Source of the DNA: an uncultured Eubacterium sp.
GTDB lineage: Bacteria > Bacillota > Clostridia > Oscillospirales > Acutalibacteraceae
Length of the DNA: 64,000 nucleotides
Reading direction: 5' to 3'
NCBI RefSeq assembly: GCF_934561735.1
Contig: NZ_CAKTGT010000001.1
Location: 370,771 to 434,770 of the forward strand
In this document: positions 24,830 through 33,998 of the stretch, one piece after another
Layout of the letters: every line of letters starts with the position of its first letter
Position numbering within the stretch: the stretch's first letter is position 1
Notes under the pieces: model-generated
The model's database searches: none
What the model was told of the DNA's origin: nothing
The model's input: only the letters and a program-made list of their open reading frames with translations
Made by a program: the position numbers and the translations under genes

Positions 24830-26532
24830 TGAAAAAGGTCAAATATGTATTTTTGTTTGTGCTGTGCCTTGTGCTTTCTCTTGGCTCAAGCGTAACAGCA
24901 CTCGCAGAAGATTATTCAACTTATCCGTACTACATCAAGAATTATGATGTAAATATTACCGTAAACGAAGATAACAGCTATCATATTACGGAAAATATCG
25001 ATTGCTTTTTTAATGAATACAGGCACGGAATTTATCGCTATATTCCCGTTCGCTTTACTGTGTACAGAGCAGACGAAAGTTCAAGCGATGTCAAGGTGAA
25101 AATCAGGCACGCAAAATGCAGTGACAAAACGAGTAATTCCATACAAAACGACAATTTTGTTATGCAAATCGGTGACGAGGACGAAACTGTAATCGGCGAA
25201 AAATCCTATACCATCTCATATGATTATTATGTCGGTCCTGATTATGTGACCGATGCCGACGAATTTTATTTCAACATCATCGGTGACGGTTGGGATACTG
25301 TTATTGACAAGTGCAATTTTACCGTTACTATGCCAAAGGAGTTTGACAGTTCCAAACTCGGCTTTTCAACAGGCAGATACGGAAATGTCGGCACGGATAT
25401 TGTTGACTTCAAGGTTGACGGAAAAGTGATTACCGGCCACACAACCGCACCGTTGGGAGAACACGAAGCACTCACCGTCAGGACAGAACTTGACGAGGGA
25501 TATTTCACCTTTGATTATGCTCACGAAAAAATGCTCGATGCGTTTATGATTGGGCTTCCTGCGATTGCATTTGCCGTTGTTCTCATCATTTGGTTGAAGT
25601 TTGGCAAGGATAAAAAGGTTATCGAAACCGTGGAATTTTATCCGCCGGAGGGTATGAACAGCCTTGAAGTTTCTTATTGGTACAACGGAAAAGTTGAGAA
25701 AAAGGAAATTGTTGCAATTCTCATTGAACTTGCAAACGAGGGCTTTATTGAAATTAATGAGGATAAGGAAACCTATATCCACAGGCTTCGCGATTATGAC
25801 GGCGATGATGAGGATAAAAGGCAGTTGTTCAACTCGTTGTTCAAAAAAGGTAAGCTTAAAGGTACTTATGTTAAAGAGTTGCAATATCGTATGGCAGGTA
25901 CAGCCGAAAAGATTGCAAACAGGTATGTTGTCAGAGTAAATCAAGCAAAGGCATTCGATTCAAAGTCGCAGTTGCTTCGTGTTTTGTGCTGGGTAATTTC
26001 CGTAGGCTCGTTTGCTTTGTCGTGCTGTATTTCTACATTTACATTCGTTCCAAAAACCACGGCGACAGCTTTACGCATAGGTTTTGTGCTTGCAGTGATT
26101 AGCTTCTTGCTTTCGTTCTTTGTGCGAAAAAGAAGTGATGAGGGATATGAAAACCTTTGCAAGGTCAAGAGTTTTAAAACCTTTTTGGAAACTGCCGAAA
26201 AGGAAAGACTTGAAGCACTTGTTGAGGAAAACCCGAGTTATTTTTACGACATTTTGCCGTATGCCTATGTTTTGGGCGTGTCGTCAAAGTGGATACGAAA
26301 ATTTGAAAAGATAGCTATGGACCCACCTCGTTGGTACTACGGCAGTAACCCGTACACCTACATTTGGATGGCAAACTTTATGCGTAGCAGTGTGCCGCAA
26401 ATGGGCGACACAATTGTAACTCCAAAACCATCAGAGCATAACGGCAGTTCGTATAGCGGAGGCGGAGGCTTCAGCGGAGGCGGAGGATTTTCAGGCGGAG
26501 GCTTCGGCGGAGGCGGAGGCGGAAGCTGGTAA
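24829..26532 (+). CDS. DUF2207 predicted membrane protein with glycine-rich tail
   Basis: 567 residues. Signal peptide (about 1-26, ending near ALAED), an extracytoplasmic domain (about 30-230) with DVNITVNEDNSYHITENIDCFF, one helix at about 238-258, a cytoplasmic region, two helices near 385-430, and a C-terminal tail of SGGGGF repeats ending GGSW. This is the DUF2207 architecture that often accompanies LemA. Role unknown; an envelope function with LemA is inferred from linkage. The glycine-rich end is encoded by near-repeats of GGCGGAGGC (26455-26525), prone to slippage. Confidence 0.88.
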   Translation: MKKVKYVFLFVLCLVLSLGSSVTALAEDYSTYPYYIKNYDVNITVNEDNSYHITENIDCFFNEYRHGIYRYIPVRFTVYRADESSSDVKVKIRHAKCSDKTSNSIQNDNFVMQIGDEDETVIGEKSYTISYDYYVGPDYVTDADEFYFNIIGDGWDTVIDKCNFTVTMPKEFDSSKLGFSTGRYGNVGTDIVDFKVDGKVITGHTTAPLGEHEALTVRTELDEGYFTFDYAHEKMLDAFMIGLPAIAFAVVLIIWLKFGKDKKVIETVEFYPPEGMNSLEVSYWYNGKVEKKEIVAILIELANEGFIEINEDKETYIHRLRDYDGDDEDKRQLFNSLFKKGKLKGTYVKELQYRMAGTAEKIANRYVVRVNQAKAFDSKSQLLRVLCWVISVGSFALSCCISTFTFVPKTTATALRIGFVLAVISFLLSFFVRKRSDEGYENLCKVKSFKTFLETAEKERLEALVEENPSYFYDILPYAYVLGVSSKWIRKFEKIAMDPPRWYYGSNPYTYIWMANFMRSSVPQMGDTIVTPKPSEHNGSSYSGGGGFSGGGGFSGGGFGGGGGGSW

Positions 26533-26546
26533 AAGAATATAAAACA

Positions 26547-26586
26547 AAAACTCAAAGCGGAGGATGAGCCCTTCACTTTGAGTTTT
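26547..26586. terminator. bidirectional terminator between convergent genes
   Basis: AAAACTCAAAG (26547-26557) pairs with CTTTGAGTTTT (26576-26586) with A and T runs on both sides, serving the DUF2207 gene (+) and the malic enzyme (-). Confidence 0.75.
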
Positions 26587-26602
26587 ATATTTTGTGGTAA
26601 AG

Positions 26603-27775
26603 TTAAATTCTTGCTACGCCGTCTTTGCGAGCTGCTTCGGCAACTGCGTTTGCAACCGTGTCTTTGATTCTTTCGTCAAATGCGTACGGAAGAATGTAGT
26701 CCTCGTTGAGCTTATCGTCATCAACAAGAGAAGCAATAGCGTAAGCTGCTGCGATTTTCATATTCTCTGTGATAGCAGACGCTCTTACATCAAGTGCACC
26801 TCTGAAAATGCCCGGAAATGCAACAACATTGTTGATTTGGTTAGGGAAGTCCGAACGGCCTGTGCCGACGATTTTTGCACCTGCCGCCTTTGCTTCGTCC
26901 GGCATAATCTCAGGTGTAGGGTTAGCCATTGCAAGTACAATAGGGTCTTTGTGCATTGTTTTAATCATATCTTCGGTAAGAACGCCCGGAGCAGAAACAC
27001 CGATGAAAATATCTGTGCCGACAATAGCGTCCTTGAGTCCGCCTTTAACCATTCCACGGTTTGTAACCTTTGCGATTTCAGCTTTTGACGGATTGAGCTT
27101 TTCTCTGCCCTCATAGATGGCACCTGTTCTGTCACAAAGGATAACATCCTTCAAACCGAGTGTCATAAGGAGTTTTGCAATTGCGGTGCCTGCCGCACCC
27201 GAACCGTTGATAACAGCCTTGCATTCGCTCAAATCCTTGCCGATAATCTTTGTTGCGTTGATAAGTGCCGCAGATACAACAACCGCCGTACCGTGCTGGT
27301 CATCGTGAAAAATAGGAATGTCGCACATTTTTTTGAGCTTTTCTTCAATTTCAAAGCAGCGAGGAGCCGAAATGTCTTCAAGATTAATTCCACCGAACGA
27401 ACCCGAAATGTTGTAAACGGTTTGTACAAACTCATCAACATCCTTTGTTCTTACGCAAAGAGGGAATGCGTCAACATCACCAAACTCTTTAAACAGCACG
27501 CATTTGCCCTCCATAACAGGCATACCCGCCTCAGGTCCGATGTCACCAAGGCCGAGAACAGCCGAACCGTCTGTGATAACTGCTACAAGATTGTTTCTTC
27601 TTGTAAGTTCATAGCTTTTGTTGTAATCCTTTTGTATTTCAAGGCAAGGCTCAGCAACACCCGGTGTGTATGCAAGTGAAAGAGATTTGCTGTCGTTTAC
27701 CTTTGCTTTGGCAACAACCTCAATTTTGCCGTTCCATTCATAGTGCTTTTTGAGCGATTCCTCTCTTATGTTCAT
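26603..27775 (-). CDS. NAD(P)-dependent malic enzyme
   Basis: 390 residues from ATG 27775 (MNIREESLKKHYEW), preceded by AAAGGAC; the longer open frame upstream runs through a palindromic repeat and is not coding. Motifs: SLAYTPGVAEPC, ITDGSAVLGLGDIGPEAGMPVMEG, FHDDQHGT (metal and substrate binding) and the nucleotide fold GSGAAGTAIAKLL. It catalyses oxidative decarboxylation of malate to pyruvate. It lies downstream of, and co-directional with, a malate/lactate dehydrogenase-family oxidoreductase, which suggests malate or lactate metabolism, though a repeat separates the two. Confidence 0.93.
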   Translation of the reverse strand: MNIREESLKKHYEWNGKIEVVAKAKVNDSKSLSLAYTPGVAEPCLEIQKDYNKSYELTRRNNLVAVITDGSAVLGLGDIGPEAGMPVMEGKCVLFKEFGDVDAFPLCVRTKDVDEFVQTVYNISGSFGGINLEDISAPRCFEIEEKLKKMCDIPIFHDDQHGTAVVVSAALINATKIIGKDLSECKAVINGSGAAGTAIAKLLMTLGLKDVILCDRTGAIYEGREKLNPSKAEIAKVTNRGMVKGGLKDAIVGTDIFIGVSAPGVLTEDMIKTMHKDPIVLAMANPTPEIMPDEAKAAGAKIVGTGRSDFPNQINNVVAFPGIFRGALDVRASAITENMKIAAAYAIASLVDDDKLNEDYILPYAFDERIKDTVANAVAEAARKDGVARI

Positions 27776-27837
27776 TTTATAACACAGTCCTTTCTTTTTA
27801 TTATTTATTGTGTGACGAATTGTGAAAATAATCACAA

Positions 27838-27890
27838 AAAGGGGGCAGGTCGCTCTCGGACAGAAGCCCGAGGGCATCCCGCCCCTAAGT
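27838..27890. repeat. G/C-rich palindromic repeat upstream of the malic enzyme gene
   Basis: GGGGGCAGG...CTCGG pairs imperfectly with CCGAGGGC...CCGCCCC (27841-27886) around a short loop. It resembles the palindromes at 12678 and 17521 in having a GGGGC/GCCCC end but with a longer stem. Confidence 0.5.
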
Positions 27891-27915
27891 TTTATATGGT
27901 TTTAATGAATATTAA

Positions 27916-29082
27916 TTACTTTTTTCTTTCGATGTGAGAAGTAATTTTTTCTTCCTTTTCATAAGGAACATAATTATCTTCCCAAGGGAAGGTGTAGGAA
28001 AGACCGAGTTTATCTCTGACTTCGTTGATTTCCTTTTGTACAGCCTCATTGATAGGAACACCGCTGTTTTCTCTTTCTTTCCAAACAAGGTATTCTTTTT
28101 CGCCGGCTGTGTAAATTCTTTCCTGACCCGGAGCCTTTTTTGATGCTCTTACTTCACGGAGAATTTCACCCGTTTTCTTTCTTGTGGCTTCTTCGCCTGT
28201 GAACTTTGATGTGTCAATAGCAAGGAAGAAGTGACCGAGATGATAAGGAACAAGATTTCCGTTTTCGTCCTTACCGTCAAGAGCTTTGCCGTAGTTACCG
28301 TCTTGAAGAACAGCGGAGAGAAGCTCAATAATCATAGCGTAGCCGTAGCCCTTGTATCCGCCGAGTGCTTCGCCGATACCGCCGAGTGCGGTAAGAGCCG
28401 CCGTGCCCTGACGAATTCTCTTTAATGCTTCGCCTGCGTCGCCCTCAACAGGATCGCCGTCAAGACCGATGATTGTGCCCGGATGAACAGGCTCGCCGAT
28501 TCTTGCGTAATATTCAATCTTACCGTTTTGAGTGATTGATGTTGCACAGTCAAGTACAAAGTCAAAATCTTCATCAGACGGAATACCCATGGTGAGTGGG
28601 TTTGTACCGAACATACCCTCAACGCCGAAGGTCGGAGCAACGGACGGTCTTGCATTTGTACCGGTAAAACCGATGCAACCCTGCTCTGTTGCCTGAGTTG
28701 CATAGTAACCTGCGATACCGTAGTGGCAGGAATTACGAACTGCAACCATACCAAGACCAAATTCCTTTGCCTTGTCGATAGCCATTTGCATTGCCTTGTA
28801 GCCGATAACCTGACCCATACCGTCATGGCCGTCTACAACTGCAGTGCAAGGTGTTTCTTTTACAACTTCAAAATTTGTAACAGGGTTTTGAATACCTGCA
28901 ACGATTCTGTCAATATAAATAGGTTTAAATCTGTTACAGCCGTGGCTTTCAATACCTCTTTTGTCCGATTCCAAAAGTACATCGGTGCAGATTTCCGCAT
29001 CCTCTCTCGGAACACCGTAGCCAACAAATGCGTCGGTTACAAAGTCGGTGATTAAGTTCCACGGACATACAACTTTTCCCAT
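27916..29082 (-). CDS. Ldh family oxidoreductase (malate/L-lactate dehydrogenase type, PF02615)
   Basis: 388 residues. Motifs ESDKRGIESHGCNRF, VDGHDGMGQVIGYKAMQMA, RNSCHYGIAGYY and GTNPLTMGIPS define the YlbC/ComC/YiaK-like NAD(P)-dependent 2-hydroxyacid dehydrogenase family, unrelated to classical lactate dehydrogenase. Substrates in the family include malate, L-lactate, ureidoglycolate and 2,3-diketo-L-gulonate. With a malic enzyme next door, malate is the plausible substrate, but this is inference. ATG at 29082 follows AAAGGAG. glpK lies 62 bases upstream on the same strand. Confidence 0.88.
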   Translation of the reverse strand: MGKVVCPWNLITDFVTDAFVGYGVPREDAEICTDVLLESDKRGIESHGCNRFKPIYIDRIVAGIQNPVTNFEVVKETPCTAVVDGHDGMGQVIGYKAMQMAIDKAKEFGLGMVAVRNSCHYGIAGYYATQATEQGCIGFTGTNARPSVAPTFGVEGMFGTNPLTMGIPSDEDFDFVLDCATSITQNGKIEYYARIGEPVHPGTIIGLDGDPVEGDAGEALKRIRQGTAALTALGGIGEALGGYKGYGYAMIIELLSAVLQDGNYGKALDGKDENGNLVPYHLGHFFLAIDTSKFTGEEATRKKTGEILREVRASKKAPGQERIYTAGEKEYLVWKERENSGVPINEAVQKEINEVRDKLGLSYTFPWEDNYVPYEKEEKITSHIERKK

Positions 29083-29143
29083 AATTAATTAATCTCCTTT
29101 GATTTATATTATTTTTTACATAAGTAAAAATTTTATACTTTTA

Positions 29144-30646
29144 TTATCTTTCCCAATTTCGGCTGCGTTCAACCGCACGCTTCCAGTCGGAATATTGTTT
29201 GTTACGCTTTTCTTCAGGCATAGACGGAATAAAAATTTTGTCTACCTGGCGATTGGCTTCAATTTCTGCGGTATCTTTCCACACGCCCGTTGCAAGACCT
29301 GCAAGGTATGCCGCACCGAGTGCCGTTGCTTCTCTGTTTTTAGGGCGGTTAACATTGCAACCGGTCATATTTGCCTGAATTTGCATCATAATGTCGGACA
29401 CACTTGCACCGCCGTCAACACGCAAATCTTTCAACCTAATGTCGCTGTCGTTCATCATTGCTTCAAGCAAGTCTGTCATTTGGTATGTTATGCTTTCAAG
29501 CACCGCACGGCAAACATGTTTTTTGTTGATGGAGCGTGTAAGCCCTACCATAATGCCCCTTGCGTACATATCCCAATAAGGAGCACCCAAGCCTGTAAAT
29601 GCAGGCACAAGGTACAGTCCGTTGCTGTCCTCAACCTGTGCGGCAAGCTTGTCGCATTCTGCGGCAGAACCGATGAGTTCAAGCTCGTCACGAAGCCATT
29701 TGATGACCGAACCTGCATTGAATGCCGAACCCTCAAGGTCGTATGTAACCTTGCCGTCAAGTCCCCAAGCAATGCCTGTGAGAAGATTTGAACGGCTTTC
29801 GATTCGCTTTTCACCCGTGTTCATAAGCAGGAAACAACCTGTGCCGTATGTGTTCTTTGCCTGACCGACTTCAAAGCAACCCTGACCGAAAAGTGCACCC
29901 GGCTGGTCGCCTATGGCACCGGCAATCGGAATTCCTTCAAGTTCTTCGATACCGATGATTTTTGCAAGGTGACCGTAAACGCAACTTGACGGTTTAACCT
30001 CAGGCAAAATATTCATAGGAATATCAAGCTTTTCGCAAAGATATTCGTCCCAGCAAAGTTTGTCAATGTCAAACAGCATGGTTCTGCATGCGTTTGAATA
30101 GTCGGTTACATGAGCCTTGCCGTTTGTCAAATTCCAAATAAGCCATGTGTCGATAGTTCCGAAAAGAACTTCACCTCGCTCGGCTTTTTCTCTTGCACCT
30201 TCAACATTGTCCAAAATCCATTTGATTTTTGTTGCGCTGAAGTATGCGTCAATCAAAAGACCGGTTGTGCTCTTGATGTAGTCCGAAAGGCCCTGAGATT
30301 TCAGCTCTTCGCAGTAATCGGCGGTTCTTCTGCATTGCCAAACAATGGCGTTGTAAAGCGGTGTGCCCGTTTCCTTATCCCAAAGAATTGTTGTTTCTCT
30401 TTGGTTTGTAATACCGATACCCGCTATGTCCTTAGGGTCAACCGTGCCCTCACGCATAGCACCTATCATAGAACTTACAACAGAAAAAAGTATTTCGTGC
30501 GGATCATGCTCAACCCATCCGTTTTGCGGATAGAACTGCGTAAATTCGTTTTGATTTTTGGCGACAATTTCGCCCTTCTTATTAAATATAATGGCACGGG
30601 AACTTGTTGTTCCCTGGTCGAGTGCCATAACAAATTTTTCTGCCAT
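29144..30646 (-). CDS. glpK: glycerol kinase
   Basis: 500 residues, full length. N-terminal phosphate loop [39 protein letters not shown] and the second signature region GATYLAG-like [16 protein letters not shown]. It phosphorylates glycerol to glycerol-3-phosphate in the cytoplasm. No glpF, glpO or glpD is adjacent; the downstream gene is the Ldh-type oxidoreductase, so a three-gene glycerol/malate unit (glpK, Ldh, malic enzyme) is possible. A strong promoter lies upstream. Confidence 0.96.
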   Translation of the reverse strand: MAEKFVMALDQGTTSSRAIIFNKKGEIVAKNQNEFTQFYPQNGWVEHDPHEILFSVVSSMIGAMREGTVDPKDIAGIGITNQRETTILWDKETGTPLYNAIVWQCRRTADYCEELKSQGLSDYIKSTTGLLIDAYFSATKIKWILDNVEGAREKAERGEVLFGTIDTWLIWNLTNGKAHVTDYSNACRTMLFDIDKLCWDEYLCEKLDIPMNILPEVKPSSCVYGHLAKIIGIEELEGIPIAGAIGDQPGALFGQGCFEVGQAKNTYGTGCFLLMNTGEKRIESRSNLLTGIAWGLDGKVTYDLEGSAFNAGSVIKWLRDELELIGSAAECDKLAAQVEDSNGLYLVPAFTGLGAPYWDMYARGIMVGLTRSINKKHVCRAVLESITYQMTDLLEAMMNDSDIRLKDLRVDGGASVSDIMMQIQANMTGCNVNRPKNREATALGAAYLAGLATGVWKDTAEIEANRQVDKIFIPSMPEEKRNKQYSDWKRAVERSRNWER

Positions 30647-30691
30647 ATTAAACCCCTTTTACAGCATTATTATTGTTATACATATATAATA

Positions 30692-30720
30692 ATAATACTA
30701 TTAAAAGTGTGCGGTGTCAA
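30692..30720 (-). promoter_or_regulatory. glpK promoter
   Basis: On the minus strand TTGACA (30715-30720), 17 bases, TATTAT (30692-30697). Confidence 0.7.
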
Positions 30721-30767
30721 CGAACTAAACTAACGAAAATTTCGACATTTCTTTGGTGATTTTAACA

Positions 30768-30796
30768 AAATAAAAACAGGCAGACTCCTGCCTGTT
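30768..30796 (-). terminator. acpP terminator
   Basis: On the minus strand AACAGGCA pairs with TGCCTGTT, followed by TTTTAT; 26 bases after the acpP stop. Confidence 0.8.
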
Positions 30797-30821
30797 GTAT
30801 AAATTGTAATATTTGTACAGT

Positions 30822-31058
30822 TTATTCTTCTGTGGTTGAATTTTCAATAAAGTTAACAATGTCCTCAACGGTTTTCATATTTTCTATTGCACTGTCGGGA
30901 ACTTCAATGCCGTATTGGTCCTCAAGGCTCATAACAATGTCAATGGCGTCAAGTGAGTCCGCACCGAGGTCCGAGGCAAGGTCAGAGGTCATTTCAATAG
31001 TGTTTGGGTCCAAATCAAGATTTTCTGCCAATATATCTTTTACTTCTTCAAAAATCAT
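30822..31058 (-). CDS. acpP: acyl carrier protein
   Basis: 78 residues, acidic. Phosphopantetheine attachment S35 in LGADSLDAIDIVM. Carries fatty-acyl intermediates during fatty-acid and lipid synthesis. It stands alone, without the fab genes that flank it in many genomes, and has its own promoter and terminator. ATG 31058 follows AAGGAGC. Confidence 0.95.
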   Translation of the reverse strand: MIFEEVKDILAENLDLDPNTIEMTSDLASDLGADSLDAIDIVMSLEDQYGIEVPDSAIENMKTVEDIVNFIENSTTEE

Positions 31059-31113
31059 AAAAATATGCTCCTTAAAAAATTAGTTGTTATATTTAATGTA
31101 ATATGTTATTATC

Positions 31114-31142
31114 ATATTAGTAACTTTTTACTGATTTGTCAA
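31114..31142 (-). promoter_or_regulatory. acpP promoter
   Basis: On the minus strand TTGACA (31137-31142), 17 bases, TAATAT (31114-31119). Confidence 0.65.
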
Positions 31143-31188
31143 TAATTTTATTATAAACATTATCTTAAAAATATTCGGAGGGATAAAT

Positions 31189-32046
31189 ATGCGAGTGGTG
31201 AAGCCAAGGAGATATATCTACGGACTTACGGGTTACCCTTTGGGTCATTCAATGAGCCAAGTTATTCACAATGCTCTTTTTGAACTTTGCGGTTTGGAAG
31301 CAACTTATTTGATGGTCGAAACTCCGCCTGAGGAACTCGGCGATACTTTCAGAAAAACATTGAGCGCTTTGCGTGGATTTAATGTTACAATTCCGCACAA
31401 AATCGAAATTATCAAATATTTGGACGAGCTTTCACCGAGGGCAGAGCTTTTCGGTGCGGTTAATACAGTTGATGTCAGAGAAGATAAAATTGTAGGTCAC
31501 AACACCGATTGTGCCGGATTTTTGTCCGCACTTCAAATGGCTGATATTGAACTCGGCGGCAATGTTCTTCTTCTCGGAAGCGGCGGCGTTGCCCGTATGA
31601 TTGCGTTTGAGGCAATTTTGGCAGAGGCCGATTTGACCATAGCTGTCAGAGAAGCAGATATTCCTGCGGCAAACGAAATCAAAAAGGAAATTAACGAAAA
31701 ACTCGGCAAGGATTGTAAAATTATTCTTTTAGGTGAGGCAAAGGGCGGATATGATTTGGTAATCAACGGCACACCTGTCGGAATGTATCCGAATGTTGAT
31801 GCCTGCCCTGTGGAAAAAGAAGTGATAACAACATCTAAGGCGGCTTTTGATGTTATTTATAATCCGGAAGAAACCGTGTTCCTTAAATATGCAAAAGAAG
31901 CGGGAATTAAGTATTCCGGCGGTCTTTCAATGCTTGTATGGCAGGCTGCCGTGGCACAGGAAATTTGGAACGGTTTTCAGTTTTCAAACGACGATATTCA
32001 AAAGGTAATCGATATTACCAAAAAGGAGCTTGAAAAGAATGAATAA
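31189..32046 (+). CDS. aroE: shikimate dehydrogenase
   Basis: 285 residues. YGLTGYPLGHSMSQVIHNALF (substrate site), NVTIPHK with the catalytic lysine, GHNTDCAGF, nucleotide motif LLGSGGVARM and NGTPVGMYP. It reduces 3-dehydroshikimate to shikimate in the chorismate pathway. GGAGG precedes ATG 31189. The stop lies 8 bases inside aroK, so translation is likely coupled. The nucleotide loop GSGGVAR has V where many AroE proteins have A (GAGGAAR), a mild variation. Confidence 0.93.
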   Translation: MRVVKPRRYIYGLTGYPLGHSMSQVIHNALFELCGLEATYLMVETPPEELGDTFRKTLSALRGFNVTIPHKIEIIKYLDELSPRAELFGAVNTVDVREDKIVGHNTDCAGFLSALQMADIELGGNVLLLGSGGVARMIAFEAILAEADLTIAVREADIPAANEIKKEINEKLGKDCKIILLGEAKGGYDLVINGTPVGMYPNVDACPVEKEVITTSKAAFDVIYNPEETVFLKYAKEAGIKYSGGLSMLVWQAAVAQEIWNGFQFSNDDIQKVIDITKKELEKNE

Positions 32047-32530
32047 TATTGTTCTGTGCGGATTTATGGGCAGCGGCAAAACCGTTGTGGGCAAAGAACT
32101 TGCAAAAATTTTGGGTGTAAAGTTTGTTGACACCGATGAACTTATCGAAGAAGAACAGGGTGTTGCCATCAAAGCGATTTTTGCCGCACACGGCGAGGAT
32201 TATTTTCGTGATTTGGAATATGAAATGTGCAAAAAGGTTGCCGAGATGAACGGCGTTGTGGTTTCAACCGGCGGCGGAGCAATGACTTTTAAGCGTAATG
32301 TTGACGCAATCAAGGAAGGCTCAAAGGTTGTTTTTCTCGATGCCTCGTTTGATGTTATTTGCGACAGAATAGGCGACAGTACAACACGGCCTCTTTTTCA
32401 GGACAAAGAAAAGGCAAAAAAATTGTATGACGAACGCAAGGATAAGTACCTTTCTGCTGCCGATTATGTCATAAACGGCGATATGGGAGCAAGGAAAACC
32501 GCTATGCAAATTGCCGAAATTTTCAGATAA
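32039..32530 (+). CDS. aroK: shikimate kinase
   Basis: 163 residues from ATG 32039, chosen because AAGGAG (32023-32028) is correctly spaced for it; a TTG at 32030 is too close. Walker A GFMGSGKT (residues 8-15), FVDTDELIEEEQG with the substrate aspartate, STGGGAM, and the lid arginine in DSTTRPLF. It phosphorylates shikimate to shikimate-3-phosphate. Overlaps aroE by 8 bases; the two form a small aromatic-biosynthesis unit. Confidence 0.94.
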   Translation: MNNIVLCGFMGSGKTVVGKELAKILGVKFVDTDELIEEEQGVAIKAIFAAHGEDYFRDLEYEMCKKVAEMNGVVVSTGGGAMTFKRNVDAIKEGSKVVFLDASFDVICDRIGDSTTRPLFQDKEKAKKLYDERKDKYLSAADYVINGDMGARKTAMQIAEIFR

Positions 32531-32564
32531 TAGACTATTACGGCGGTTTTGGTATGCCAAAAAA

Positions 32565-32582
32565 GTTACGATGTTGTAACTA
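32565..32582 (+). promoter_or_regulatory. GTTAC/GTAAC inverted repeat upstream of the ABC-2 permease
   Basis: GTTACGATGTTGTAACTA; 15 of 18 bases equal the block at 10359-10376. It ends 15 bases before the -35 box, where a regulator could bind. Confidence 0.35.
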
Positions 32583-32596
32583 ATTGATAAAATGTG

Positions 32597-32625
32597 TTGA
32601 AAAATAATATTGCATATGATATAAT
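32597..32625 (+). promoter_or_regulatory. promoter of the ABC-2 permease
   Basis: TTGAAA (32597-32602), 17 bases, TATAAT (32620-32625). Confidence 0.65.
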
Positions 32626-32676
32626 GGCACAGATTTAAGACAGCCGCACTCAGTGGTGAAAACAGAGGTGTTCTAT

Positions 32677-33534
32677 TTGAGTACTGAGGAAAAGAAAGAA
32701 GAATTTAAACATACCGTCAGTATGTTTAATAAATATAAAGACCTGTTGATGGAGCTTACAAGAAAGAATGTAAAGCTCAAGTACAGAAATTCGTGGCTCG
32801 GCATTTTTTGGAGTTTTTTACAGCCGCTTCTTAATATGATAGTTTTGTCTGTCATTTTCGGCGCACTCCTCGGCAGAAAAAAAGACGGTATCGTTTGTTA
32901 TCCTGTTTACTTGTTCTCCGGTCGACTTATTTATGAATTTTTCGTTACATCTACAAAACAGTCGCTCACCGCATTCAGACGAAATGCGTCGATTATTAAA
33001 AAGGTATATGTACCAAAGTATATGTATCCGCTGTCGTCAACGCTTTCAACATTCGTTACATTTGCTATTTCAACTATTTGTTATGTGTGTGTATGGCTGT
33101 TCTTTAAGATAACGGGTCTCAGCGGCGGTTCGGGACTTACTCTGAGCTGGAAGATAGTTCTTGTATTTCTGCCTATGATACTGCTGTTGATGTTCTCAAC
33201 GGGTGTCGGCCTTATTCTTTCCGTAGTCAATGTTTATTTCAGAGATGTCGAGTATATTTGGGATGTTTGCACAAAGCTCTTTATGTATATGGTGCCTATC
33301 CTTTATTCTATGAACAGATTTGAAGGCAGAAGAGTAATGTATGTTATCAAACTCAATCCGCTTTATTCTATGATTGAACTGTTTAGACAGTGCATTCTTT
33401 ACGGCGATACGGTGCCAACGCAGCTCCTCAGCTGGAAATTGGTGCTTTATGCAACGGTTATGTCTATCGCATCGCTTGCAGTCGGAATTTTCGTATTCAA
33501 TAAGTATTCCGACAAAATTGTATATCATCTTTAA
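32677..33534 (+). CDS. ABC-2 type permease, TagG/polysaccharide-export-like
   Basis: 285 residues from TTG 32677, which has AGAGGTG at 32664-32670; a GTG at 32653 without a ribosome site would add 8 residues. The segment LKYRNSWLGIFWSFLQPLLN is the hallmark of teichoic-acid/O-antigen exporters (TagG, Wzm, KpsM), and six membrane segments follow. These permeases need an ATPase partner (TagH/Wzt). None is encoded next to it: the following gene is on the opposite strand. The partner must be elsewhere. The cargo is probably a lipid-linked surface polymer. Confidence 0.85.
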   Translation: MSTEEKKEEFKHTVSMFNKYKDLLMELTRKNVKLKYRNSWLGIFWSFLQPLLNMIVLSVIFGALLGRKKDGIVCYPVYLFSGRLIYEFFVTSTKQSLTAFRRNASIIKKVYVPKYMYPLSSTLSTFVTFAISTICYVCVWLFFKITGLSGGSGLTLSWKIVLVFLPMILLLMFSTGVGLILSVVNVYFRDVEYIWDVCTKLFMYMVPILYSMNRFEGRRVMYVIKLNPLYSMIELFRQCILYGDTVPTQLLSWKLVLYATVMSIASLAVGIFVFNKYSDKIVYHL

Positions 33535-33542
33535 AATCAAAT

Positions 33543-33573
33543 TCCCGTACAACGCAATTGTACGGGAGTTTTT
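33543..33573 (+). terminator. terminator of the ABC-2 permease gene
   Basis: TCCCGTACAA (33543-33552) pairs with TTGTACGGGA (33558-33567), then G and T5; confirms that no ATPase gene is co-transcribed. Confidence 0.85.
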
Positions 33574-33886
33574 ATCTTTCGTTTTCTTCTTCGTATTCTT
33601 TTGAATACGATGTGTTTTCGGTTGAGGGGATAGGCACTCCCATTTCGGTTTTGCCGTCCGGCTGTACGGTCGGATTGTACACATTTTCGCAGTATTTGTT
33701 TGTGAGGTGTGCGTTCAATTTATATTTGTGCTTATAGTTGCCCACCTCGGTCATTTGTGCCACAATGTCTTTCAGGTCTTGAAGGCTCGTTGCCGAAAAT
33801 CCCGAATGCGTAAGCTCCTGCTTGATGTTCATCGGTAGGGAATCAAAGTAATTTTTCATTTCGTTTGTCATATTAAATGAGTTCAT
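33572..33886 (-). CDS. hypothetical protein, 104 residues
   Basis: A small soluble protein without signal peptide or membrane segment. The first half (NMTNEMKNYFDSLPMNIKQ, then LTHSGFSATSLQDLKDIV) looks helical and resembles short proteins annotated in Clostridia with a similar N-terminus; the second half (about 60-104) is polar and probably disordered, ending in an acidic EYEEENER. ATG 33886 follows AAAGGATG. The start, ribosome site and amino-acid composition support a real gene. Function unknown. Confidence 0.7.
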   Translation of the reverse strand: MNSFNMTNEMKNYFDSLPMNIKQELTHSGFSATSLQDLKDIVAQMTEVGNYKHKYKLNAHLTNKYCENVYNPTVQPDGKTEMGVPIPSTENTSYSKEYEEENER

Positions 33887-33998
33887 AGTATCATCCTTTC
33901 GTTAATATTATTTTCAATAACGCTTAAAATATTACGGTTGATATTATTGCTTTTCGGTGGTAAAATACCGATATAAGACGAACGAAAGGTAATGTTTT

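Noticed and set aside
26455..26525. Repeated GGCGGAGGC units resembling a tandem or CRISPR-like repeat
   Set aside because: They encode the glycine-rich tail of the DUF2207 protein; no spacers, so a coding low-complexity run.
29144..30646. glpK as part of a complete glycerol operon
   Set aside because: No glycerol facilitator or glycerol-3-phosphate dehydrogenase gene is adjacent; only the unrelated oxidoreductase follows.
32653..32676. GTG 32653 as the start of the ABC-2 permease
   Set aside because: No ribosome site precedes it, whereas TTG 32677 has AGAGGTG 6 bases upstream.
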